Of a DNA stretch of 64,000 nt, positions 46,328 through 64,000 are shown piece after piece; within the stretch, counting starts at the first letter, position 1, and the number at the start of each line of letters is the position of its first letter. A model generated the notes under the pieces. That model was not told where the DNA came from, made no database searches, and saw only the letters and a program-made list of their open reading frames with translations. The DNA is from Littorina saxatilis (Eukaryota; Mollusca; Gastropoda; Littorinimorpha; Littorinidae): contig NC_090246.1 in NCBI RefSeq assembly GCF_037325665.1, forward strand, positions 11,520,492-11,584,491, written 5' to 3'. The translations under genes were made by a program, and so were the position numbers.

Positions 46328-46926
46328 TGCTCCCATGGGGTCGCCTTCACGCGGCGGGAGCGTTTAAACAGAGCTACCCCACCCCTTTACTTCTCTTCTT
46401 TTGTCTTATTTCTGCCTTACCAGTCCTTTCACCTATATTTCCTTCCAAGAAAACTCTCCCTACTATTCCCTGCAGTTTTCCAATTCTTTTCTTGTTGTCT
46501 TATTTCTACCTGACTGGATCCATCACCTTTATTTCACTTACCAAAAGTCTTCTTTTCCACATCCTTATTTCTCTGCACCCCGCATGTCGTAAGAGGCGAC
46601 TAACGGATTCTGTTTCTCCTTTTACCCTTGTTAAGTGGTTCTTGTATAGAATATAGTCAATGTTTGTAAAGATTTTAGTCAAGCAGTATGTAAGAAATGT
46701 TTAGTCCTTTGTACTGGAAACTTGCATTCTCCCAGTAAGGTCATATATTGTACTACGTTGCAAGCCCCTGGAGCAATTTTTTTATTAGTGCTTTTGTGAA
46801 CAAGAAACACTTAACAAGTGGCTCTATCCCATCTCCCCCTTTCCCCTATCCCATCTCCCCCCTTTCCCTCGTCGCGATATAACCTTCGTGGTTGAAAACG
46901 ACGTTAAACACCAAATAAAGAAAGAA
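46328..46926 (+). repeat. Retroposon with 11-bp target-site duplication
   Basis: Flanked by AGATAAAATCC at 46317-46327 and 46927-46937. The 3' end is GTTAAACACCAAATAAAG with AAAG units, a tail common in molluscan repeats. The source family is not identified. Confidence 0.8.
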
Positions 46927-46962
46927 AGATAAAATCCTCACATAGTTGATGTTTTTCACACA

Positions 46963-46963
<1 letters not shown>

Positions 46964-47054
<91 letters not shown>
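46964..47054. repeat. (CA)n microsatellite
   Basis: About 44 units. Confidence 0.97.
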
Positions 47055-47058
<4 letters not shown>

Positions 47059-47164
47059 GATAAGTGCCCATGCAGGATGACGTCATGTTCGTTTGTAAAA
47101 AAAAAAAAGAAGTTTGACGACATGCACTTAATACTTAGGATCGAGCTTGATATAATGTGTGCAC

Positions 47165-47300
47165 ATCCAGCTACATTTTGCGAATCAGCTAATAAAAAGC
47201 AACAACTAACATGGCAATTTAATGAGGATACGACACCATTCTATAGTTACTGATAATTATCGCCACCAGCTTGCGTAATCATATGCATTAGCATTATGTA
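47165..47300. repeat. Diverged repeat shared with 51110-51235
   Basis: Both contain TAATGAGGATACGACACC with ATTCT and then TTATCGCC, and end near CATATGCATT. The second copy abuts the left edge of duplication copy B. Confidence 0.6.
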
Positions 47301-47550
47301 TTTAAGTGTACAACCTTATTTGTTTTAATTCGCAGACACTACTATTACATGTATCTGAAAAGTATTTTTGTAGCCTTTAATATTTCCAGCGAAGCTTGGA
47401 GGTTGTGACAAACGGATTTGTACATATTTTATTCTAATTAATTTTCAAATAAATTTTCAGCATTTTCAACTAAATATATTTTTCAATCTGCATAGTGTGA
47501 CCACGGTGTGCAGCTTTGCTTGTCATATTTTCAATCTGCATAGTGTGGCC

Positions 47551-47692
47551 TGATTATTGTAAGCTCTGCTTTCATTGGTTACCTCGTTTGGAATTGACCA
47601 ATGGAAGAGGAGGTTGCTGTGGTCTGATTATTGTAAGCTCTGCTTTCATTGGTTACCTCGTTTGGAATTGACCAATGGAAGAGGAGGTTACT
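47551..47692. repeat. 74-bp tandem duplication
   Basis: Two copies of CTGATTATTGTAAGCTCTGC with CATTGGTTACC and GACCAATGG (CCAAT-box-like, facing each other). Confidence 0.92.
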
Positions 47693-48084
47693 AAATTAGA
47701 GGGAACTTTGGGTATCCATGATTGTTGTGTGAGTCAGAACATTCTCAATTGTCACTGAAGGAAGTTGTGTCTGTCCAAGTCTACACATTTGTAGAATGCT
47801 TCTCAATCATGACTGATGTTCTCGACCAGCACTGAGGCCAACTGTATTTGCCTCATGCCTTGACAAATCATGGTTGATTTATTGCTGTGATTACACAGCA
47901 CCACGGTTTGAGCCAGGATGTCACTCCGATGTGGGAAGAGAAGAAGAAGAGAACATCCCCTCCTTGTCATCACTGCACTGGAAGGACAGATGCAACGGCA
48001 AGGTTGAAACTCAGCGCAGGAGTTCTTGGGCCATGTGGTAACCCACACCATGTCTCACCATCACCGTGTAAACTATCTCCACTG

Positions 48085-48335
48085 GCATTGATTGAAATTT
48101 TGGTCAAGCAATCTTCGACAAAGACCGCACTGCCGGTTGGGATTTCAGCTTGGAAGCTTAAAAAGTTGATTTCATTACAAATCTACAAATTCTAATTACA
48201 ATCAAAAGTGTTGTCATCGATTCAAAGATGATTTCATCTTATTCTATACCTTTTCCGCAATCTAAAGATATACAGATATGCCATATTTACTCTAAAATAG
48301 GTTAATTAGGCACCACGTTCGCATGCTTCGCAGAG
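48085..48335 (+). mobile_element. Element T, partial copy T6
   Basis: GATTGAAATTTTGGTCAAGC, then the weaker 3' part; truncated at both ends, followed by (CAGA)n. Confidence 0.65.
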
Positions 48336-48338
48336 ACC

Positions 48339-48382
<44 letters not shown>

Positions 48383-48451
48383 CGGGCTATTGTCCCCTGC
48401 GCTGCTTAGATTGTTATTAGTTAAATAACTAGTTAAAAGAGCATAGTTAAA

Positions 48452-48492
48452 TTTGTGAAGCGGCGCTATATAAGCTATCTTTATTATTATTA
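48452..48492 (+). repeat. Retroposon 3' tail with (TTA)n
   Basis: GTGAAGCGGCGCTATATAAG then TTATTATTATT. Confidence 0.55.
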
Positions 48493-48961
48493 ACAGATTG
48501 CAATTTCAAAAGGCGACGAATGAAATAATAATTTTGATTTATCTTTTAATTTGATAGGGATGAATCGGGGATTATGTGCTGTTAATGTGATACTGGGACA
48601 GTAAAAGAAGATGAAAGCGTCACAACGATCAACATGCATTGGTAGTGGGCGATTGGATTTTTTTTTTAAATCGGGGGTTATTACTGACATTGGTATTCAA
48701 GTGAATTTAATTCAACACTACCATCACACACACACACATCTGCACAAAGACATTCAAATCCACACACATACACGTTTTGGGGAACGAGCTTCGGCAATAT
48801 TTGCAATGTAATGAAATATTATGAAAGTTAAGTGTTGATGTTATCACTTGTGCTCCGTGTTGTAATCGTGAATGTGTAGTATACTTATCTTTTTTACACC
48901 CCCGGTGTAGGGGTGTGTATAGGATTCGGTCCATGTGTTTGTTTGTTTGTGTTCGCATATA

Positions 48962-48987
48962 TACTGTTCAAAAAAAGAAATGCATAG
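48962..48987 (+). repeat. Tc1 terminal inverted repeat, left
   Basis: TACTGTTCAAAAAAAGAAAT then GCATAG, one mismatch against the right end. Confidence 0.93.
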
Positions 48988-49154
48988 TTGCTACTTGCCA
49001 AATTTGTTTTATTTTTCGAAAAAATTAACAGAAAATCCAATATTTAGATTATTTGTTTGAAATTTGGTATGGACACAGTTGAATGCACACACAGTTCATT
49101 TGCATCTTCAAATCAATCAGTCAATCAATACGATTGGGTGCCGAGGCTGTCAAG

Positions 49155-50165
49155 TCAGTAGGGGGTGTGACTGCCTTGAGCAGCAACAACTGCCCGGCAC
49201 CTTCTGGGCATGGACTGGATCAGATGCCGGATATCTTGCTGTGGGATGGTGTCCCACTCCTCCTGAAGTGCCTGCAATAGATCGCGGTGATTTGCCGGCG
49301 CTTCTTCTCGCCTGCGCACACGTCTGTCCAATTCATCCCAGAGGTGTTCTATCGGGTTCATGTCTGGCGACATGGATGGCCAGGGAAGCACCTGGACATG
49401 GTGGTCGGTGAGGAACTGGGTGGTGAGTCGTGCTGTGTGCGGGCGAGCGTTGTCCTGCTGGAATATGGCATCCTGGTCAGCCAGAAGAGGAAGGGCGTGT
49501 GGGCGCAGAATTTCCTCCACGTATCGCTGGGCAGTTATGCGCCCTTGGACGTGCACCAGGGTGCTCCTTCCAGCAGTATTGATCGCCCCCCACACCATGA
49601 CGCCTCCACCACCATGAACGGGTGCCTCATCCACACAGTTGGGCGCGTAACGTTCGTTTACTCTCCGGTAGACCCTCCTCCGACCATCATGTCGCTGGAG
49701 CAGGAAGTAGGACTCGTCGCTGAACCACACGTGTCTCCAGTGATTCCGGACGGTCCAGCGAAGGTGCTGGTTGCCCCACTGCACTCGGTTCTGGCGATGG
49801 CGGCGGGTGGGGACAGCTCCTCTGTGAGGTCTGCGAGCTCTCAAACCAGCTTCATGCAGGCGGTTCCGCACGGTCTGGTCCGATAATCGGTGTGGCCCGG
49901 GGAGAGCCTGGACAGAAGATGAGGCCGACAGGAAACGATTCCGGAGGTGGCGGAGCCGTATGAAGCGGTCGTGAGCAGCAGTTGTCGCCCTTGGTCTTCC
50001 CGCTCGTGGCAAGTCAGCAACGGAGCCAGTGGCTTGAAACCTGACCCACAGTCTACTGATGGTGCTCTGGGACACGTGGAAGTGCCTGGCGATTGCACTT
50101 TGACTTTGGCCTGCTTGTAAACGACCCAATGCAATTTGGCGGTCTTCTCTGCTCAATCGGGCCAT
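49155..50165 (-). CDS. Tc1 transposase, intact, 336 codons
   Basis: Cut-and-paste transposase acting on its own inverted ends. The N-terminal helix-turn-helix covers about residues 5-45 (SQSAIARHFHVSQSTISRLW), followed by an AT-hook-like GRPR near 57. The catalytic core has the first Asp in WFSDES, the second in FQQDNARPHTA and the Glu in SPDMNPIEHLWDELD, with 34 residues between the last two, so DD34E (Tc1). Length is standard for the family and no stop or shift is seen. The element's ends are nearly identical, so it may be recently or still active. It lies between the two chitinase genes. The long plus-strand frames over it are shadows. Confidence 0.94.
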   Translation of the reverse strand: MARLSREDRQIALGRLQAGQSQSAIARHFHVSQSTISRLWVRFQATGSVADLPRAGRPRATTAAHDRFIRLRHLRNRFLSASSSVQALPGPHRLSDQTVRNRLHEAGLRARRPHRGAVPTRRHRQNRVQWGNQHLRWTVRNHWRHVWFSDESYFLLQRHDGRRRVYRRVNERYAPNCVDEAPVHGGGGVMVWGAINTAGRSTLVHVQGRITAQRYVEEILRPHALPLLADQDAIFQQDNARPHTARLTTQFLTDHHVQVLPWPSMSPDMNPIEHLWDELDRRVRRREEAPANHRDLLQALQEEWDTIPQQDIRHLIQSMPRRCRAVVAAQGSHTPY

Positions 50166-50457
50166 CTTTCGTCGCTGAATTGTCGTCTGATTTCTTTGTG
50201 GCGAACAACCCGCTTTTATGGGTTTTGGAAGACATGGTGAGAGCTCAATATTCCCCGAGTTTCACGAGATTACACTGAAGCATGACGAGTGGTCATGCCA
50301 AATGAGCAATTTTGACATTGTAGCCACTGATAACGCATGCGTCACGTGCAGAGCTCACTTGTGGCAACGGACGAAAGGTCGACGACCAGATAAACATTTT
50401 CTGCAGTTTGGTGGATATCCTTGTAGCCATATAACTAAATTAACCAAATATTACAAG

Positions 50458-50483
50458 CTATGCGTTTCTTTTTTTGAACAGTA
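50458..50483 (-). repeat. Tc1 terminal inverted repeat, right
   Basis: On the minus strand TACTGTTCAAAAAAAGAAAC then GCATAG. Confidence 0.93.
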
Positions 50484-50804
50484 TAGATCTCAAGAATGAA
50501 CGGACCGATCGTCACCAAACTTGGTGAACAGGTTCTATACATTCCTGAGACGGTCCTTACAAAAATTGGGACCAGTCAAACACACGGTTAGGGAGTTATT
50601 GGATTCGGTCCATGTGTTTGTTTGTTTGTTTGTGTTCGCATATAGATCTCAAGAATGAATGGACCGATCGTCACCAAACTTGGTGAACAGGTTCTATACA
50701 TTCCTGAGACGGTCCTTACAAAAATTGGGACCAGTCAAACACACGGTTAGGGAGTTATTGGTGGATTAAAATTATACAAGGACTTATAGAGGGACATCTT
50801 AATG

Positions 50805-50870
50805 GTCAAAGGGAAATAACCATTCTCACTCAGTCACTGCCACCAACTGAGAAGGTTATTTCCCTTTGAC
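50805..50870. repeat. 17-bp inverted repeat (hairpin)
   Basis: GTCAAAGGGAAATAACC and GGTTATTTCCCTTTGAC around a 32-bp loop that itself carries CTCACTCAGT / ACTGAGAA. Likely the end of a fold-back repeat. Confidence 0.8.
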
Positions 50871-51691
50871 GGGGGTGTTTTTCCTACCTCGGAGGAATTT
50901 CTTGTTTTTTTTAGAACGTGTTCATAAGCAGTCTGCTTGTTATCGTTCTATACGTTGTTTTGGTCAAACGATTGTAGGCTACATATCTTCTTCTCTTCTT
51001 CTTGTCGATCACACTAGCTATATTGTCAGCCCGGACAGCGAGACGAATGATGCCGCCTTCTCCAGGTATTGTACATATCAAAATGAATAAAACAGACAAT
51101 GTGTGCACAGCTTAATTTTCCGTATCAGCTAGTATAAAGAAAACACTGATGTAGAAATATAATGAGGATACGACACCATTCTGAGAGTTGCCGATCATTA
51201 TCGCCGACAGCTTGCCTGTTCATATGCATTCTGTGATTTCTCCTTCACTACCATCATTTAAGATTAAACATTGAAGACTCACCTGTGCAAATCTGCCTTT
51301 TACTAAAATGAACAAAGTAATTAGGACATTGAAGCTGTGGTGTAGTGTGTGCATGTGACTTGTGAGTGAATGTGCTGAATGATAAGTTTGCTTGTTGACT
51401 AGTTGTTAGTTTAATTTGTTGTCCCACAGTCTATGTTTCATCTTCGTTCTGTTTTAGATCTGTACGCTTTTATGTGAGCTCTGTTATATTGTCAGACTTT
51501 TTATGTGTAACTATGTGCCTATTACTTATCTTACGTGTTTTGTTTTGTGTGTTTTTTTCATCTTTTTAAAAACAATTTTTCCAGATTATTGTATATAACT
51601 ATAAGTGGTCGTTGTCTATGAATTGTTTTTAATGCTTGTATGTTATTTCTTACGAGAAAACTTTTTATGTAAAATGTTAAATTTTAATGTC

Positions 51692-51770
51692 TAATGTAAA
51701 GCGCCATGAGACTGCCATTCGGCGGTGAACAGCGCTATAAAAGAATGTTTTATTATTATTATTATTATTA
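51692..51770 (+). repeat. Retroposon 3' tail with short (ATT)n (copy B)
   Basis: Matches 21625; only about 7 ATT units here. Confidence 0.7.
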
Positions 51771-52133
51771 ATTATTCCTATTAATCTGCTGGTTTGAAAT
51801 CCTTAATTTCATGGAAAGCTCTCTCGTGTGCGCGCTTTAGCATGCGTTTTGCTTAGGTCAGTTTATAATTACTGCAAACTGCATTGTGCTGTAATCCCTC
51901 CCCCTCGGCTCTCCCTTTCCCCAACCCTCAATAGGATCGTCCTTCCCAGGTGACCCAGCCAGCATGTGCTTCAAAACAAAACTGTCCAGGATGTTACAAG
52001 TGATCAGAGCATCCTTCCACGTGGACACATACACAAAATTAGCACCCTCAAAAATTAGCAAAATTATTACTGCTTGCAGCTGTGGTGAGTTGAAATGGTA
52101 CGGCTTTTACTACGTTCATTCATCAAAGCATTC

Positions 52134-52190
<57 letters not shown>
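52134..52190. repeat. (CAA)n triplet repeat
   Basis: About 19 units. Confidence 0.97.
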
Positions 52191-52559
52191 TCCCACTGTG
52201 CACAGAGACCGGCACCCACGCTGTTCATTTTTGGTATGTGACCAAGTGGAGGGTGGGACCTATCCCATGTTAAAGCATGGCCAGGTCTGGTACGGTGAGC
52301 CGAACTGGTTCACAAAAAGAACGGTGCTTGCAAACATGCCCATTCAGACCCACCCCTCTGTTTCTATTACTGCTTTCTTTTTCATTGGGGAGTGCTCAAC
52401 TTTGAGTAGATTGTTGCTTTACCTCATACAACTCAGATCCCGTAGCGGGCGAGAGGGCTATCAATTATGTATAAGGGGCGGTGTGGATTTCATATCATGA
52501 TGTATGGAGTAAGAGGTCGGGTGTGGGTCAGGGGGACTGTATTTGTACACTGGTGGTGG

Positions 52560-52586
52560 CGGTGGTTGTGCCGACGCCGCCGCCGC

Positions 52587-52620
<34 letters not shown>

Positions 52621-52718
52621 GCAGCCGCCGCTGTTTAACCTTTTTTTCATTTTAGCGGATGGCATGCAACTGCACAGCCCATAAAACAATCGAACTGACA
52701 TCGTCTACTTCCTCGTCG

Positions 52719-52771
<53 letters not shown>

Positions 52772-52875
52772 CTTCTTCTTCTTCTTCTTCTTCTTCTTCT
52801 TCTTCTTCTTCTTCTTGTTTTTGTTGTTGTTGTTCTACGTTATTGTCGTTGTTGTTGTTGTTGTTGTTGCTGCTT
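52560..52875. repeat. Triplet-repeat cluster (GTT)n, (CTT)n, (GTT)n
   Basis: Three GTT tracts, one CTT tract and CCGCCG runs. Frames coding poly-Q, poly-E, poly-L or poly-C here are by-products. Confidence 0.95.
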
Positions 52876-53111
52876 CTGCTGCTGATGCCCTTGACTTCTA
52901 GTTTCTTCACACAGTACTTTTCAGCTCACCGTCTCAAAAAACGTCTCCAAAATGGCTATTTCCTTATTTTTGCAACATTCTTAGCCGTTCCAGGCAAACG
53001 TATGCCCACATTTTTAGGAGAAGGATGATGTGGTAGGAACAGCCGTTACAATAACGGATCCCTGTCGTATTGTGTTTCATTATTTCAAAAGCCGCTTAAA
53101 ATAGTGTTCCT

Positions 53112-53740
53112 TATGGGCAGAATATACCTGCGCAGAGTCAGCGGAACAGACGACGCACTGCATATTATGTACTAGATGAATACCCGCTTCGCCGGGTACG
53201 GCTTCGCCGGGAAGAAGTGCAGCCGAATACCCGGCTGCGCCGGGGAAGTGAGATAAACGCGCAAAACACTGGAGAAGAGTCTAAAAATAGTATACGGGAA
53301 TATGGATTGAGCGTTGTCGACAGTGACCTTCTAAAAATAGAAACGGGAATATGAATTTAAGCGACACGAAGGAAGGGATATAAACGCTGCAAACACTGGA
53401 GAAGATAAGGAAGAGTTACTGGTAGTGGATCCAGACAAAAAAAAACAAAATCGGTTCAGCGCTGCGCGCTGAGAGCACGTGTTGAAATATCGACCAGGTT
53501 GTGTCCTGTCCCGGGTGTACCTGAATATGCCCACCAAATTTGAAACAGATCCATCGAGAACCTTGGCCGCGCATCGCGAACAGACACACAGACACACAGA
53601 CACAAGTCGTATATATATATAGATGCTGCGTTGTGGATTATGACAAGAACTTGGCCTGTTTTCCTTTCACGCAACGTGTAGCGGGCTGGGATAATCTGCA
53701 GTGCGTCGTCAGTCCTGCTGAAGTTACAGTAGGTGAGCGG
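53112..53740. mobile_element. MITE-X copy c, split by a GC-rich element
   Basis: Left CAGCGGAACAGACGACGCAC, right TGCAGTGCGTCGTCAGTCC. Interrupted at 53173-53622. Confidence 0.78.
53173..53622. mobile_element. GC-rich dispersed element inside MITE-X copy c
   Basis: Begins AGATGAATACCCGCTTCGCC with several CGGCTGCGCCGGG-type hairpins and ends CACAGACACAAGTCGTATAT, then ATATAGAT. AGAT lies at both edges. Family not identified. Confidence 0.6.
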
Positions 53741-54203
53741 AGCCCCTTATTGACTCAGCCTCACGAGTTCTGCCCCTTGTTGATACTTGAGCACACTGAT
53801 CTAACAATAATGGATAGCGCACGGCCAATGAAACGGCGTGACAACTGTGCCGACATCTTAGGCACCGGGCTCACTTCCGGTTCATGGACATTTGAACTCA
53901 AAATGCAGAAGACTGCAAACTGTGCATCCATCTGAATATTGGCCAGACGTGTCAAACTTTCTACACACTACAGATGTGTGACCGTAACTTTATTTTATTA
54001 TTATTATTTTCAATCTTGGTGCCATTCAATTTGCAAATAAAAGTAGTTTATTAATCTGGATCTTCGTATCAGCAAAGTTTCAAATAAAAGTTGTTTGCCT
54101 TTTCATTCGAATTTATCTGAGCAAAGAAAAGGAAAAAGCAAACTTGTCTTCCATACCCTTTGTGTGCTTCTGTTTCACTAACGCACATGCGCGCAAACAC
54201 ACA

Positions 54204-54208
<5 letters not shown>

Positions 54209-54273
<65 letters not shown>
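54209..54273. repeat. (AC)n microsatellite downstream of chitinase B
   Basis: About 32 units. Confidence 0.97.
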
Positions 54274-54275
<2 letters not shown>

Positions 54276-54338
54276 GGGTCAGCACAGCAAGCATGTTCTC
54301 ATTCAAAAGCGAACACCACAAAGGCATAGTGAAATGCT

Positions 54339-54344
54339 TTTAAT
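54339..54344 (-). terminator. Putative poly(A) signal ATTAAA, chitinase B
   Basis: Same hexamer and spacing after the stop as in copy A. Confidence 0.5.
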
Positions 54345-54464
54345 GGGTGCAGAAACTACGAATGAGCAAACACAAACAAAATCAGAAAATCAAACAAGTG
54401 TACTCAAATTCAGAGTTCCATTCATTTTAGAACTGATTTGGCACAAACTGCTAACCGTAACTTT

Positions 54465-63748
<9,284 letters not shown>

Positions 63749-64000
63749 CTGCAACAGTCAACAATATCTTATTTTCCCCAATGGCATTGAAATTAACTCC
63801 GTCAATTTTAAACTTAAAAAAAATCGTAGCAAACAACTCCTGCGAGTTTTCCAAAATGAGAAAACCTCAAACATCGCAGGAACCCAGTAGAAATGGAAAC
63901 AGATATGCGTCATAGGTAGCATTGTGTACAGGGGGGTATTAATTATAGCCATCTACATATTATGGGAGTTCGAGCGAGTGATATTGGGCGCCCTGGGGCG

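Larger units (their letters stand above)
48962..50483 (-). mobile_element. Complete Tc1-type transposon with TA target duplication
   Basis: 1522 bp from TACTGTTCAAAAAAAG to CTTTTTTTGAACAGTA. The ~26-bp inverted ends differ at one base. TA lies on both sides. The pre-insertion sequence GTTCGCATATAGATCTC is present in the second copy of the target repeat at about 50634-50650. Confidence 0.94.
48922..50760. repeat. ~160-bp tandem duplication, first copy split by the Tc1 element
   Basis: Copy 1 is 48922-48961 plus 50484-50600; copy 2 is 50601-50760. Both run GGATTCGGTCCATGTGTTTG to GGTTAGGGAGTTATTGG. Confidence 0.92.

Noticed and set aside
49287-49886. 199-codon plus-strand frame
   Set aside because: Antisense shadow of the Tc1 transposase.
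52560-52910. Poly-Q/poly-E and poly-L frames
   Set aside because: Triplet microsatellites read in frame.

Overview
The window looks like nuclear DNA of a marine gastropod mollusc, probably a littorinid-like caenogastropod. The evidence is intron-rich genes with GT..AG splice sites, several tRNA-derived SINE families with shared tails, very dense microsatellites and minisatellites, Tc1 and CR1/L2-like elements, and a single-domain animal GH18 chitinase. The species cannot be proved from the sequence alone. No prokaryotic operons, rRNA genes or true tRNA genes are present.

The host content is one gene family: two GH18 chitinase genes in direct tandem on the minus strand. Copy A (22593-45473) is complete. 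It has nine coding exons, a TATA box at 45519-45529, a signal peptide and the catalytic motif [10 protein letters not shown], and it predicts a 398-residue secreted enzyme. Copy B (54465 to beyond the right edge) shows exons 3-9 intact and differs from A at seven residues; its exons 1-2 lie outside the window. The two genes sit in a segmental duplication (A from 21311 to at least 32855, B from 51241 to 64000, offset about 31 kb). Introns still align closely, so the duplication looks recent.

Layout: 1-21.3 kb is intergenic repeat DNA (SINEs, fold-back elements, minisatellites of 18, 28, 32 and 82 bp, and a perfect 62-bp inverted repeat with a hammerhead-like core). 21.3-32.9 kb holds chitinase A exons 9-3. 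32.6-45.1 kb is the 12.5-kb intron 2 of gene A, which holds a decayed CR1/L2-like LINE, TC/GA tracts, a tyrosine-recombinase fossil split by a MITE, and more repeats. 45.1-45.5 kb holds exons 2 and 1 and the promoter. 46-51 kb is a spacer with an apparently intact Tc1 transposon whose empty target site is also in the window. 51.2-64 kb is duplication copy B.

The most unusual signals are two minisatellites grown out of exon boundaries of the chitinase gene itself. A 44-bp repeat carries the exon 9 splice acceptor plus the first codons of exon 9 (10 units in A, 4 in B). A ~97-bp repeat carries the 3' half of exon 6 (3 extra units in A, 1 in B) and encodes a version closer to the GH18 consensus than the exon in use. 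A dispersed family (here called T) carries a conserved TGACGTCA site and a microsatellite in each complete copy, including one in intron 5 of both chitinases.
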